A stretch of 50,052 nucleotides of DNA from a virus. The position numbers and the translations under genes are program-made. A model generated the notes under the pieces. That model ran no database searches. It was not told where the DNA came from and saw only the letters and a program-made list of their open reading frames with translations. The stretch is taken from the IMG/VR virus record IMGVR_UViG_3300025941_000034, positions 1 through 50,052 of that record. One strand, given 5' to 3'. Of this stretch, positions 34,487 through 42,329 are shown piece after piece (the stretch's first letter is position 1; each line of letters begins with the position of its first letter).

Positions 34487-35078
34487 CGTGCTCCGTAAAC
34501 CTATAATATTGCTTATTCCAATCCCTAGGATCGGTAAATAACTGGGTTAATTTGTAATCGAGACCACCCCGACTTCGATAATAGGTCTGGTCCCAGTCGA
34601 TGATCTTCGGCTCCCAGAAGTCCCGCTTGGCGATATACATCCAAGCCTGGACATCCCCGCCGGTAACGAGAGTTAAGGGAACCCGTCGGCGGACGAATGA
34701 TAAACCATTCTCCCTATGGTTGTCAAGGAATTGCACAACCTTAGGATCAACGGCAAACACATGTCCCTGAATAACAGTCTTCTTGTGTTGAGAAGCCTTG
34801 CTATTCAGAGCGATACCAAAACTATGGCACCCATGATCCCTTTTCCAGAGAGTAAACCGCTCCCTGGTATAGGCAGTAGCTACCGGATACTCACCAATAA
34901 GCTTCCTCTGTTTCGGCATACCGAACATGTACTCACTGTACTCGAAGATCAACGCCTTCGGTGCCTGCTCCAACTTCCACAGATCAGGAGTATGGAGCGG
35001 AATAGCACTGTTGAGGCGGATTTCTTCACTGGACGGCATCGAGTGCGAGCGGAACAGATCAGTCACGAAGCTGAGCAT
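34464..35078 (-). CDS. Gamma-glutamylcyclotransferase-like protein
   Basis: The 204-residue protein shows the GGCT/AIG2-like fold pattern: FEYSEYMFGMPKQRK, a basic segment with RFTLWKRDHGCHSFGIAL, GHVFAVDPKVVQFLDNHR, then RRRVPLTLV and AWMYIAKRD. It could act on gamma-glutamyl peptides or amines. The usual Tyr-Gly-x-Asn substrate loop is FGMP here, so activity is uncertain. It overlaps the primase-helicase start by 23 bases and has GGGAGA upstream. Confidence 0.7.
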   Translation of the reverse strand: MLSFVTDLFRSHSMPSSEEIRLNSAIPLHTPDLWKLEQAPKALIFEYSEYMFGMPKQRKLIGEYPVATAYTRERFTLWKRDHGCHSFGIALNSKASQHKKTVIQGHVFAVDPKVVQFLDNHRENGLSFVRRRVPLTLVTGGDVQAWMYIAKRDFWEPKIIDWDQTYYRSRGGLDYKLTQLFTDPRDWNKQYYRFTEHDVKGNSR

Positions 35079-35208
35079 TGGTAGTCTCCCGTGCTTTTAA
35101 TTAGCTAAAGAATATACAAAAGGACCCAGGGGAGGAAGACAAACACCCCTGGGCCTTCCCTCTCCTACCTCGCCACCATGGCCACATGTTTGCGGGTAGG
35201 TTCAGGAA

Positions 35209-36906
35209 CTAGGCAGCCTTGCCTTTGGCTGCTTCACGGAGACGCCGAATTCGATCTGCCGGAGACTCCGCTGGTTGAGCAGGAGCTGCAACAGGTTCTT
35301 CGGTCTTGGTTTCCGCCTTCGGCTTGGACATGCCGACTAACTCAGGCTTGAGTTCGACCAACATGTTAAGCAGATCACGGATGACGATGCTGGTGGCGAA
35401 CTTATGTTGCTCACACAGCCATTGGATAGAACGCCTCGGAAGCCGAATGAAGTCCTCCAGTTTGTAACCAGTCTGCTGGAAGAACGACTGATACGGTTCC
35501 TCTGCGCCCTTGATCTTCTCTGGGTCGACCAAGGCCACGTTCTTGAGATACTCGGTGATGTCCTTCCGTGCTTGAGGAAGCAAGATGGGCATCGTCTCGG
35601 CAGGAGCCGACACAACCTCCGGCTCATCAGGATACTTGTCTGCATCCTTCTCGACCAGAGCCTGCACAGTGCCTGCAGGTGCCTTGGCGTAGGCACTGGA
35701 AGCCTTGAGCAACGAACGTGGGATACCGTTCTTGCGAACGTCATCCGCGTTGTGGCTGGCCGAGTTCTGGAAGTTGTTGTTGACCCAGTTCTTGATCTGA
35801 CGGTTCTTGGTCAACTTGGCCGGTGGGAAGATACGTTCGTCCTTACCTGCGGTGGAAGGAACAGCCGTATCCGTCTTGGGTTTCTCCACAATAGGAACAG
35901 AGGTAGGCTGTGGAGCGATGGGGGAAGTCGAAGCAACAACCGGTGCTTTACCAGCTGCTGCAGCGCGTATCCGGGCAATACGTTCCGCAGGGGTTTCTGC
36001 CTTAGCCGGCGGACCCTGAACTTCCACCACCTTGACCTCTGTCTTGATCTCATCCACAGGACGAGACATGTTGCCCCAAGGCAAGTTCAAAGCCAACTCG
36101 TTCTTGGGGTAGTGGATCATGCGTCCTGCACAATCGAATAACGTGAGGAACCCACGGGGAGTCCACAGATTGCCGAAGTCCTTGCGGACAACAGCAGTAT
36201 CCAGGCGACCCATTAGTTTAGTAAGGTCCTTCCCGCAGGCTTCATATGCCTCGTTGATCTTCTCGAAAATATATTCGCTGAAAGCGTAGTACTCCGGAGA
36301 ATGGGAGTCCTCCCTGTCGTAACCTGGGAATGTACCTTCCAGGAAAGCAACAAGCTTCATGTGGTTGTCGTCACCGATTATGATAGGAAAAGGCTGCTTA
36401 TCCTCGTCCATCACATCGCCGTCCTTGTACCTCTGACCGAACAGGACGACACGGTGATCTCCGAGAATCTCCAAGGTCTCGGACAATGCTGTGATCGTAG
36501 CATTGGCATCAGCCTTGGCATTCTCGAACACTTCAGTGTTGATCTTGCCTTGGTCTGCATAGGACACAGAGATTTGTCCATTGAAGTTATTGCAGACACC
36601 TTGAATTACATCGGGAGGGATGCTTGCCTTTGCACCCTTCTCGACTATTAGTCCCTCATGCATATGTCTGTCCTCGTACTTAGGCAGCCTGTTAACCCGT
36701 TGCTGAATTGCTGCCTTCAACTCAGCTGGGAGCCTAGGAATAAAAGTACAAAGCAAACCATAGTAGCCTGAATGATTACCTAGTCGAGTGTATGCTGTAG
36801 TCTTTTCCTCCAGTGTTATTAGGTTTCGATTGAAGCTCTCTTCTAAAGCTTCTACTATGCAGTCTTCCACATGAGACCTAACCCATGCGTTCCTCCATTT
36901 GCCCAT
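35209..36906 (-). CDS. Large unknown protein with repeated RIRRLREAA-type motif
   Basis: I start at the ATG at 36906, which has GGAGGG upstream, giving 565 residues. A longer frame would run through the tRNA gene and is rejected. The N-terminal 290 residues look globular. Then come a Pro/Ala/Thr-rich linker, a second globular part (about 395-540) and another linker. Two copies of a helix motif occur, TPAERIARIRAAAAGKA (about 302-318) and SPADRIRRLREAAKGKA (about 548-564). Codons are more GC-rich than in the polymerase. No known domain was seen. Confidence 0.8.
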   Translation of the reverse strand: MGKWRNAWVRSHVEDCIVEALEESFNRNLITLEEKTTAYTRLGNHSGYYGLLCTFIPRLPAELKAAIQQRVNRLPKYEDRHMHEGLIVEKGAKASIPPDVIQGVCNNFNGQISVSYADQGKINTEVFENAKADANATITALSETLEILGDHRVVLFGQRYKDGDVMDEDKQPFPIIIGDDNHMKLVAFLEGTFPGYDREDSHSPEYYAFSEYIFEKINEAYEACGKDLTKLMGRLDTAVVRKDFGNLWTPRGFLTLFDCAGRMIHYPKNELALNLPWGNMSRPVDEIKTEVKVVEVQGPPAKAETPAERIARIRAAAAGKAPVVASTSPIAPQPTSVPIVEKPKTDTAVPSTAGKDERIFPPAKLTKNRQIKNWVNNNFQNSASHNADDVRKNGIPRSLLKASSAYAKAPAGTVQALVEKDADKYPDEPEVVSAPAETMPILLPQARKDITEYLKNVALVDPEKIKGAEEPYQSFFQQTGYKLEDFIRLPRRSIQWLCEQHKFATSIVIRDLLNMLVELKPELVGMSKPKAETKTEEPVAAPAQPAESPADRIRRLREAAKGKAA

Positions 36907-36950
36907 TCTTCCCTCCTTAGGCAAAGTAAGAGAAAGCATTAAATATAAAA

Positions 36951-37036
36951 TGGTGCCCGCAGCAGGATTCGAACCTGCAAGCCCCGAAGGGCCAGGGATT
37001 TTAAGTCCCTTGCGTCTACCGTTTCGCCATGCGGGC
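36951..37036 (-). tRNA. tRNA-Leu (anticodon TAA), CCA encoded
   Basis: A complete 86-base class II tRNA: acceptor GCCCGCA/TGCGGGC, D arm GCG/CGC with GGTAGA in the loop, anticodon arm with CTTAAAA (anticodon TAA), a long variable arm (CCTTCGGGG) and T arm GCAGG/CCTGC with TTCGAAT, ending ACCA. It lies between two minus-strand genes, and the upstream gene's stop codon falls inside it. Confidence 0.96.
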
Positions 37037-37189
37037 ATTGAAACTAGAAACAATCTTCTTAATCTTATCAATAGGTCCCGGCTTATTCGTTGCACACTTC
37101 CTGCACTTATTGACATAGGTAACCCCTGACGTCCGTTTGCTCGCACCAGGGCTGGTTTTACCGCATGTACGACAGTAGATAGTGGACAT
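37016..37189 (-). CDS. Small zinc-ribbon protein ending inside tRNA-Leu
   Basis: The 57-residue protein has CRTCG near the N terminus and CRKC further on, a four-Cys zinc ribbon, with a basic linker. The last residues are encoded by the 5' end of tRNA-Leu, and its TAG is in the tRNA D loop. AAGG lies upstream. Confidence 0.65.
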   Translation of the reverse strand: MSTIYCRTCGKTSPGASKRTSGVTYVNKCRKCATNKPGPIDKIKKIVSSFNARMAKR

Positions 37190-37224
37190 TTTGGGCCTTA
37201 CCTTTTCATTTTGGCACAGAAAAA

Positions 37225-37266
37225 CCCCGGCGGAGCGTGAACCGAATTAACGCTACGACGCCGGGG
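37225..37266 (-). terminator. Strong intrinsic terminator
   Basis: An eight-pair GC stem (CCCCGGCG / CGCCGGGG) with an inner AGCGT/ACGCT stem is followed on the minus strand by TTTTT. It lies between the 37316-37897 gene and the zinc-ribbon/tRNA-Leu unit, so downstream genes need readthrough or their own promoter. Confidence 0.85.
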
Positions 37267-37315
37267 TCCTCTAGTTGGCTGGGAGGGAAGTCACAACCAA
37301 CAGAGTTCGATGATT

Positions 37316-37897
37316 TCAGATGGTGTAGGACCAACGAATACGATTGTATTCGTAGTCTTTCATTGCCCTCATCTTTGTCCCGTAAATCCTGGATATTCTT
37401 GTTACACCAATCTCCTCTTCTACCCAGAGACAACGTGTCCCTGAGCGTAGGAGCTTTAGTTTATAGCCCTCTAGGTCCAGGATAGTAACACCAAAGAATT
37501 CTTCAATACCTTGTCCACGCAGCTCCGATTGCCAGACAAGGTGAATATTATCCAGAGTAATAACTACTTCGCTACGTTTCTTGGCTTCGTATTCATCCCG
37601 TGGCGTCTTAGTTCCAACAGGATATATGTCCCCGTCTTCGGTAATTCCGAATATTGGGATACCCTTAGTGTTCGGTATTTGCTGTGTGAACGAATTCTCA
37701 CACACAAACTTCCCGTCTTTATTGTAGTAATGAATTGGGAGTTTCTCATTGGCTCTTCCCACCGCTGAGGCTACTCGCTGACGATTGTTGAAGATATGGT
37801 AGGACCTAACTTTAACTGGGTCCACACCCTTGAGAACATTTAAATAATCAGAAGCGTACCTCTTCAGGTGCGACTTCTTGACCCTCCGCTTCGCCAT
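37316..37897 (-). CDS. Unknown protein upstream of the terminator
   Basis: From the ATG at 37897 (GAGGG upstream) the protein has 193 residues, with a basic start (AKRRVKKSHLKRYASDYLNVLKG) and later KGIPIFGITEDGDIYPVGTKTPRDE. It looks like a mixed alpha/beta fold with no membrane segment. Part of the sequence recalls DNA-binding regulatory proteins, but I make no firm call. Confidence 0.7.
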   Translation of the reverse strand: MAKRRVKKSHLKRYASDYLNVLKGVDPVKVRSYHIFNNRQRVASAVGRANEKLPIHYYNKDGKFVCENSFTQQIPNTKGIPIFGITEDGDIYPVGTKTPRDEYEAKKRSEVVITLDNIHLVWQSELRGQGIEEFFGVTILDLEGYKLKLLRSGTRCLWVEEEIGVTRISRIYGTKMRAMKDYEYNRIRWSYTI

Positions 37898-37962
37898 TCC
37901 GTTTCCCTCACCATTCCCATCCTCATAATAATGACACAACTAATTTCTTAACACAAACTAAG

Positions 37963-38100
37963 TTAGTGCTTTTCCTCTTGGTTGTACACCCTAAGCAATG
38001 GTTCCAGCCTCTTCTTCCCATAGTCTGCTATGGTAAGAGTGGCCAACCAAACACCGATAATAACTGCCGCTATTCCGAGCAGACTTTCCCATATCTTCAC
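37963..38100 (-). CDS. Small single-span membrane protein
   Basis: The GTG-started 45-residue protein has GGAGG 6 bases upstream, one membrane segment (LLGIAAVIIGVWLATLTIA) and a basic C-terminal tail. Function unknown. Confidence 0.6.
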   Translation of the reverse strand: MKIWESLLGIAAVIIGVWLATLTIADYGKKRLEPLLRVYNQEEKH

Positions 38101-38109
38101 AACATCCTC

Positions 38110-38250
38110 CTATAAGTCAGCATGGACTGTGAGAATAAACTCACCCATCACAACGTCTTCTTCTTCAAAGTAATGGGTAGCTACTTCTTGGTAGTTAGGG
38201 AGGAGAATGAATTCCTCCCTTTCTTCCACTTCAAGTAATTCAATCCTCAT
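38110..38250 (-). CDS. Small acidic protein
   Basis: The start at ATG 38250 has GGAGGG upstream. The 46-residue product (RIELLEVEEREEFILLPNY...) is acidic with beta-like patterning. It overlaps the upstream gene by 11 bases. A longer in-frame start is rejected because the clear ribosome site lies here. Confidence 0.62.
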   Translation of the reverse strand: MRIELLEVEEREEFILLPNYQEVATHYFEEEDVVMGEFILTVHADL

Positions 38251-38437
38251 GTGTTGTTCCCTCCATTCCAACGGTGTTGAGAATGATCTGTTTACTCCTA
38301 CAACAACGCAAGACACAGACCCCTTCCACGTTAACCCACACTCTGCCATCTGCTGTGACTTCAATTGCAACATGGTTCGGTTCAGTCACATCTAACATCG
38401 GCAAAGCCCTGTAGCCGAATTCCAGGTAGTGCCTCAT
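38240..38437 (-). CDS. Small protein with beta pattern
   Basis: The start at ATG 38437 has AGGAGCG just upstream, giving 65 residues. HVAIEVTADGRVWVNVEGVCVLRC reads as a pair of strands, and three Cys are present. It overlaps the next gene by 11 bases. Confidence 0.6.
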   Translation of the reverse strand: MRHYLEFGYRALPMLDVTEPNHVAIEVTADGRVWVNVEGVCVLRCCRSKQIILNTVGMEGTTHED

Positions 38438-38447
38438 GCCATCGCTC

Positions 38448-38525
38448 CTATAAGGCGTCGTATTCCCTGTGCAACTTGCTGACCCACCTGTTGTAGCATT
38501 CGATGGCGATGGCATCTTCGGACAT
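38448..38525 (-). CDS. Possible 25-residue micro-protein
   Basis: A short frame (SEDAIAIECYNRWVSKLHREY...) fills the gap between two supported genes, ending 11 bases before the next start. There is no good ribosome site. The helical, amphipathic sequence makes it plausible but unproven. Confidence 0.38.
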   Translation of the reverse strand: MSEDAIAIECYNRWVSKLHREYDAL

Positions 38526-38541
38526 TCGCCCGCGTCTAGTC

Positions 38542-38865
38542 TCAATCAGACCCAGATTCCGAAACGCGCACCACTCTGCCTGTCTCCTGTGGATGTTGTA
38601 GCTTGTCCTTAAGAGAAACGCTATTCGGTATGCTGCTATTGCTATCGGGCTCCCGCAAGGCATCTTCCCTCTCCTGCGTTGCTTGCTTCCAGCTCTTAGC
38701 GAATGTACCACATTGGATGTACAGCACTTCCCCATACCGTCCATCATAAACACCAGTAATCAATGAAACTTCGTATTCAATATTCGCATCAATATCCTTG
38801 ATGATGACCACAGCATTGTCATCCAATGCCATGATTGCTTCCCTCACATCAGCCACTGTACCCAT
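38542..38865 (-). CDS. Unknown protein with DDNAVVIIKD start
   Basis: The 107-residue protein begins GTVADVREAIMALDDNAVVIIKDID, a pattern seen in small regulatory or domain proteins of phages, followed by a beta pair (EYEVSLITGVYDGRYGEVLYIQ) and a polar tail. It is separated by only 1 base from the next gene upstream. No domain is named. Confidence 0.68.
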   Translation of the reverse strand: MGTVADVREAIMALDDNAVVIIKDIDANIEYEVSLITGVYDGRYGEVLYIQCGTFAKSWKQATQEREDALREPDSNSSIPNSVSLKDKLQHPQETGRVVRVSESGSD

Positions 38866-38866
38866 G

Positions 38867-39121
38867 CTAGTTCCCCTTCTTGCGTAGGACGTACTTCACA
38901 ACGAAGCACTGACGCTCAGGGTAATGGTAGAACTTGTGCTCTAATAGAAATTGAATGCCAAAGTCTCTGGCCTTGAGATAATCAACAAAGGCTGTAGCTT
39001 GTTGTTGCATCTCATCCTCGTTGCCATGTTGGAACGGCCTCTTCTTACGAGGATTGAGGTAATACGGAAAGTCCATCTTACATTCCGTATCGCGATCAGA
39101 GATTGGCTTTGTGCTTAACAT
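38867..39121 (-). CDS. Unknown small protein
   Basis: The 84-residue, basic and aromatic-rich protein contains DFPYYLNPRKKRPFQH and a C-terminal CFVVKYVLRKKG. Its GGAGGGAAGCCATG start is identical to that of its upstream neighbour, suggesting a shared translation signal. It overlaps that neighbour by 26 bases. Confidence 0.68.
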   Translation of the reverse strand: MLSTKPISDRDTECKMDFPYYLNPRKKRPFQHGNEDEMQQQATAFVDYLKARDFGIQFLLEHKFYHYPERQCFVVKYVLRKKGN

Positions 39122-39326
39122 GGCTTCCCTCCATTGAGTTAAGTGCCTGCTGCCGATAGAGAGCTGTCCTGACTGCTACACGCATACAACCCCAACAGAC
39201 AAAGTGGTGAATAGTACTTCCAGTCTCGTAGAAATCTCCTTCGAAAATACCTTTCTCCTCAGAACAAATGAAACACTTGAACCTAGGCTTTTCCCCAGGC
39301 TTGTTAACTCGATCAGGTAAAGACAT
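39096..39326 (-). CDS. Small zinc-ribbon protein
   Basis: I start at the ATG at 39326, preceded by GGAGGGAAGCC, giving 76 residues. CFICSEEKG and CWGCMRVA form a CxxC...CxxC zinc ribbon with about 25 residues between. It could be a DNA- or protein-binding adaptor. Confidence 0.68.
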   Translation of the reverse strand: MSLPDRVNKPGEKPRFKCFICSEEKGIFEGDFYETGSTIHHFVCWGCMRVAVRTALYRQQALNSMEGSHVKHKANL

Positions 39327-39391
39327 GGCTTCCCTCCATGGGTGTGGCGAAGGTTCCACCTTAAGCGTCACCTCCAACCGCATCTTAGTGA

Positions 39392-39676
39392 TCAGACAAC
39401 CTTGGGAAAATTCCCACGTTTGGCTTTCTTCACCTCCTCGTTCTGTTCAAGAACGTTCTCGGCAAAGTGTTCGAAATTATCAAGAGGGATATACACAGAA
39501 CTACCGCCTGCGAAGCTGTCCACAGCCACACAAACAGTACAAGAACGGCCAGTCTTTTCCATGCTGATTGCGATGGCCATAGCATCGGTATACCCATTGG
39601 CTGGGATTGTACCTTTGCGGATTGGACGTCCACTGTCCTTGTCATGGAGAGTGGTAGAGACAACATATCGTACCAT
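39392..39676 (-). CDS. Unknown small protein
   Basis: The 94-residue protein contains VRYVVSTTLHDKDSGRPIRKGTI near the start, then AIAISMEKTGRSCTVCV and a charged C terminus. It has a GAGGGAA ribosome site. The first half looks like a small beta fold. Function unknown. Confidence 0.68.
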   Translation of the reverse strand: MVRYVVSTTLHDKDSGRPIRKGTIPANGYTDAMAIAISMEKTGRSCTVCVAVDSFAGGSSVYIPLDNFEHFAENVLEQNEEVKKAKRGNFPKVV

Positions 39677-39746
39677 AGCATTTCCCTCGCTGGTGTGTGA
39701 TGAAAGAACCTCTAAGCACTCTCAGTCTAGGGGGCAGAAAGGGGTT

Positions 39747-39778
39747 CCTGCACTAGATCGGATAAAGACAAGTGCAGG
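39747..39778 (-). other. Hairpin in an otherwise empty 136-bp spacer
   Basis: A perfect eight-pair stem (CCTGCACT / AGTGCAGG) with a 16-base loop lies between the genes ending at 39813 and starting at 39676. No T tract follows on either side. I see no gene in 39677-39812; this may be a regulatory leader or processing site. Confidence 0.5.
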
Positions 39779-39812
39779 TAGACTGGTCAAAGCGCCTAGA
39801 GGCCGTCCCCCA

Positions 39813-40121
39813 TTACTTACTGGTCAGACTATCCGCACGGGTGGATAGCCCTTCCAGATAGGTTTCAATGGCCTTGGCTGCTTTGTCAGCATGCTCTCGC
39901 TCGAGATCGGCCTGCTTCAATAGGCCCTCAATGATTTTCTTATATTCTTTCTCAATCTCTTTTGCTTCTTCTTCCAAAGTCTCGGCAGCCTTACTGCCCA
40001 ATGCACGAATGCGATCCACCACGGGCTTGTTAGCCTCCTTGGTAGACGCTGGCGGTATGGTTTGTAGGGCTTGGCTTTCCTTGGTCTTGAAAGCCTCGGA
40101 CTCAGTAACACCGTTCATCAT
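39813..40121 (-). CDS. Coiled-coil protein
   Basis: The protein has about 102 residues, choosing the first ATG after GGAGGGAAGTG. Its middle and end are a long charged helix (AAETLEEEAKEIEKEYKKIIEGLLKQ) typical of coiled coils. It is the first gene downstream of regulatory element copy 2. Confidence 0.7.
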   Translation of the reverse strand: MMNGVTESEAFKTKESQALQTIPPASTKEANKPVVDRIRALGSKAAETLEEEAKEIEKEYKKIIEGLLKQADLEREHADKAAKAIETYLEGLSTRADSLTSK

Positions 40122-40199
40122 CACTTCCCTCCTATGAATTACTTACCCTATTAGTATGGGCCTTATAGTTACTTAATGCAAATCAAGTACTTATGTTTA

Positions 40200-40285
40200 T
40201 TATAAGATACCCCGTATTCTCAATAGGAAGGTCACTGATGAGTTTTGCATATGGGGCTGGTAGGGTACCCAACCTCCTACAAATA
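40200..40285 (-). promoter_or_regulatory. Three-copy regulatory element, copy 2
   Basis: On the minus strand: GGGTACCC, then CCCCATATGCAAAA, stem CTCA (40242-40239) / TGAG (40222-40219) with a 16-base loop starting with the dyad TCAGTGA, then AATACGGGGTATCTTATAAT. The loop dyad changes from CCAGTGG to TCAGTGA with symmetry kept. It precedes the gene starting at 40121 by about 80 bases. Confidence 0.65.
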
Positions 40286-40359
40286 CAATGCATTAGCAGG
40301 CTGGGCCACGCCGCGCCACGGCCCCCACCAGCGGGCAGTTATGATAGGAAAACACATAA

Positions 40360-40430
40360 CGTAGCCAAGCTAATGGCTACGCTTTGTAGTCAACTACGAA
40401 ACGAAGAAATCCCCCCACCCCGTAGGGTGG
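40360..40430 (-). terminator. Two hairpins after the 442-residue gene
   Basis: Reading the minus strand, a CCACCC/GGGTGG stem with a TACG loop (40430-40415) is followed by a seven-pair CGTAGCC/GGCTACG stem (40381-40360) and then TTATGTGTTTTCC. Together they lie after the gene ending at 40467 and may terminate it. The T run is broken, so strength is uncertain. Confidence 0.5.
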
Positions 40431-40466
40431 AGGGTATTCAGTTCAGGTAGCTGGTAGTGTGGTAGG

Positions 40467-41795
40467 CTAGGCTGCCTTCGGCCCTGCCTGTGGCGGGTGC
40501 TCGGCTGCCGCCTTAGCCGATGCCATCTTATTCCAGCGTGGCTCGACTAGTTTCCATAGTCCGTTGATACAGGACACGAACTCTTGGAAACCTTCGACAT
40601 CCTCATTGGACATACCAGCGAAGTACTTGCGTACTGCCGTCCGGTTCTTGGCATCGTCGGCGTAGGCTAGTACCTCAGAGATATATTCGTCCAACTCTTC
40701 CGCGTTGGCGATAGCCGGAACCATCTCCGGTTCAGTTGGGGTACGCTTTAGTGTCTCGTTGAGGTGGGAAAGGTTACACTGTTTCCCTTCCTGATCCGCG
40801 AGTGTGAGTGCAGCCGGAACGTTGATCCGATTGAAGGTATTGATGGACTTCGGATCACTGATCGCAGTGCGCCCAGTGTGCGCGTCGATGAAGTGTATCT
40901 CGATGGGCAACGTCTTGCGGTGTGCCACGTCGAGATTGTCATCGACAAGAAACACCTTGAACCTTGCGTCTTCGAGGGCAGCACGTTGCAGTCGGTAAGA
41001 CTGGGCAGAACGTAGTCTCTTGCCTAGTCCATTGCGTTGTCGGTTCCACCGTGCCTTGATCGCAGCGAATTTCTTTTCGGCGGACAAGTCTTCCCAACTG
41101 TTCTCATTGGGGATGTTAGCCCAAAAGTCTTTGTCCTCTTGGGTAGTCTCTTTCTTTGCGACGCGGTTTAGGATACCGCGCACATGTTGGATGTAGATAC
41201 CGGCGGTAGTACCGTCGGCAATGTCCTGATACTCGGAGCCCGTGATTGGTTTCTCACGGTTAGCAACCTTGCGCTTGTAGTAGTCGGGTCGCTGATTGCC
41301 AGGGTGTTCCTTAGTACCAGGGTCCGCGTCGTGTCGTGTGCCCGGTCGGATGTTCAGGTTCTCCAGTGCTGCCTTGAACGCTGGTGAACGGTCAATCCAA
41401 TCGGCCAGCACAAGCACACCACCGCTTACCTCTTCGTCCTTGTTGGCGAGGTCAGCCATGTAGGACGACATGTCCTTAGGCATGAGTGCGCCAATTTGGT
41501 GTGCGAATTGCTGGTCTTTGTCCGCAGACACAGCCGATAGTCCTGCCGTGTCATCGTCTTCGGTGTCGTCGACGTCATCGACCACGATGTTGTGAACCGC
41601 GTCGAGACGTTGCTGGAAGACGGCATCATCGTTGTCGTCGCCGTCCACCTCTCGCACCGCAGTAAGAATGTCTTCGTCCGTTGCGGTGGTCTTGTCGTCG
41701 GGATAGGCTGCATCGTGTGCGGCCTTCCAGCCTTTCACGATTACGGCCTTGTTCTTAGTCACGTTCCCATTAGGGTCGCGGAATACAACAGGCAT
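40467..41795 (-). CDS. Large unknown acidic/helical protein in a GC-rich block
   Basis: The 442-residue protein has a long acidic linker (about 50-90, including VVDDVDDTEDDDTAG), a helical and Arg/Lys-rich middle (KFAAIKARWNRQRNGLGKRLRSAQ), and a C-terminal Ala-rich tail. It has a GGAGGCAAGTA ribosome site. Codons are clearly more GC-rich than in the polymerase or structural genes, as in its upstream neighbours. No known domain was seen; a host-takeover role is a guess from location. Confidence 0.75.
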   Translation of the reverse strand: MPVVFRDPNGNVTKNKAVIVKGWKAAHDAAYPDDKTTATDEDILTAVREVDGDDNDDAVFQQRLDAVHNIVVDDVDDTEDDDTAGLSAVSADKDQQFAHQIGALMPKDMSSYMADLANKDEEVSGGVLVLADWIDRSPAFKAALENLNIRPGTRHDADPGTKEHPGNQRPDYYKRKVANREKPITGSEYQDIADGTTAGIYIQHVRGILNRVAKKETTQEDKDFWANIPNENSWEDLSAEKKFAAIKARWNRQRNGLGKRLRSAQSYRLQRAALEDARFKVFLVDDNLDVAHRKTLPIEIHFIDAHTGRTAISDPKSINTFNRINVPAALTLADQEGKQCNLSHLNETLKRTPTEPEMVPAIANAEELDEYISEVLAYADDAKNRTAVRKYFAGMSNEDVEGFQEFVSCINGLWKLVEPRWNKMASAKAAAEHPPQAGPKAA

Positions 41796-41853
41796 TACTT
41801 GCCTCCGTATTAGAACAGCCTAGTGCGTTATGCTCTAGTCCTACTGCTCTCCA

Positions 41854-41874
41854 TTGCACTGCATCACAGTGCAA
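41854..41874. other. Perfect hairpin upstream of the 442-residue gene
   Basis: An eight-pair stem (TTGCACTG / CAGTGCAA) around a 5-base loop lies in the 89-base gap before the gene starting at 41795. No T tract is present, so it is more likely a regulatory or processing site than a terminator. Confidence 0.5.
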
Positions 41875-41884
41875 CAGGCAACAG

Positions 41885-42196
41885 TCAGGTCCGAACGTAT
41901 GTAGCGAGCACTGCATCCTCATAAGGTGCAATCAGGTCGATACATGCAGGTTCATTACGTAGGTGTGCCACGTCCATGCATTCAAGCGTAGTACCATGGC
42001 CGCAGCCAACCATGTTGCCGTTGTCGTACCGATCCCACAATACCACGTCGATAACTATCGCAGGCACAGGGTAGTTGGGCAGAGCGTAGCCAAAGTGTCG
42101 CTTGTCAACGTGCCACCTAGCACCCCGGCTATCTGTCCAATGCACTAGCAAACCATCATGGTCAACGTCGTGCATGTTCCAACTGTCGAATACCAT
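41885..42196 (-). CDS. Unknown His/Asp-rich protein
   Basis: From the ATG at 42196, with GGAGG 5 bases upstream, the protein has 103 residues. It is rich in His, Asp and Trp (NMHDVDHDGLLVHWTD, HVDKRHFGYALP) and could bind a metal. A longer in-frame start lacks a ribosome site. It is GC-rich like its neighbours. Confidence 0.65.
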   Translation of the reverse strand: MVFDSWNMHDVDHDGLLVHWTDSRGARWHVDKRHFGYALPNYPVPAIVIDVVLWDRYDNGNMVGCGHGTTLECMDVAHLRNEPACIDLIAPYEDAVLATYVRT

Positions 42197-42197
42197 G

Positions 42198-42263
42198 TCA
42201 GCCTCCGCAGGGCACGGCTGCCAGTGCAGCCATAACAACCACGATCGCAGTCAAGATCAACAT
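42198..42263 (-). CDS. 21-residue membrane micro-protein
   Basis: A strong GGGAGG lies 6 bases before an ATG that opens a wholly hydrophobic peptide (LILTAIVVVMAALAAVPC). Its stop lies 2 bases before the next gene's ATG, whose ribosome site is inside it. Its size and topology resemble other tiny membrane products in this arm. Confidence 0.45.
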   Translation of the reverse strand: MLILTAIVVVMAALAAVPCGG

Positions 42264-42279
42264 CGTCACCTCCCATTGA

Positions 42280-42295
42280 CCATACCTAAGTATGG
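42280..42295. other. Short palindrome
   Basis: CCATAC, a 4-base loop, GTATGG. It lies in the 66-base gap before the micro-gene and could be a small operator or hairpin. There is little else to support a role. Confidence 0.3.
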
Positions 42296-42329
42296 CTTGG
42301 CTAAAACCTTATGTCAAACTGATACGAGC

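Noticed and set aside
36907-37146. 80-residue N-terminal extension of the 565-residue protein
   Set aside because: It would be translated through tRNA-Leu, and a strong GGAGGG site precedes the ATG at 36906.
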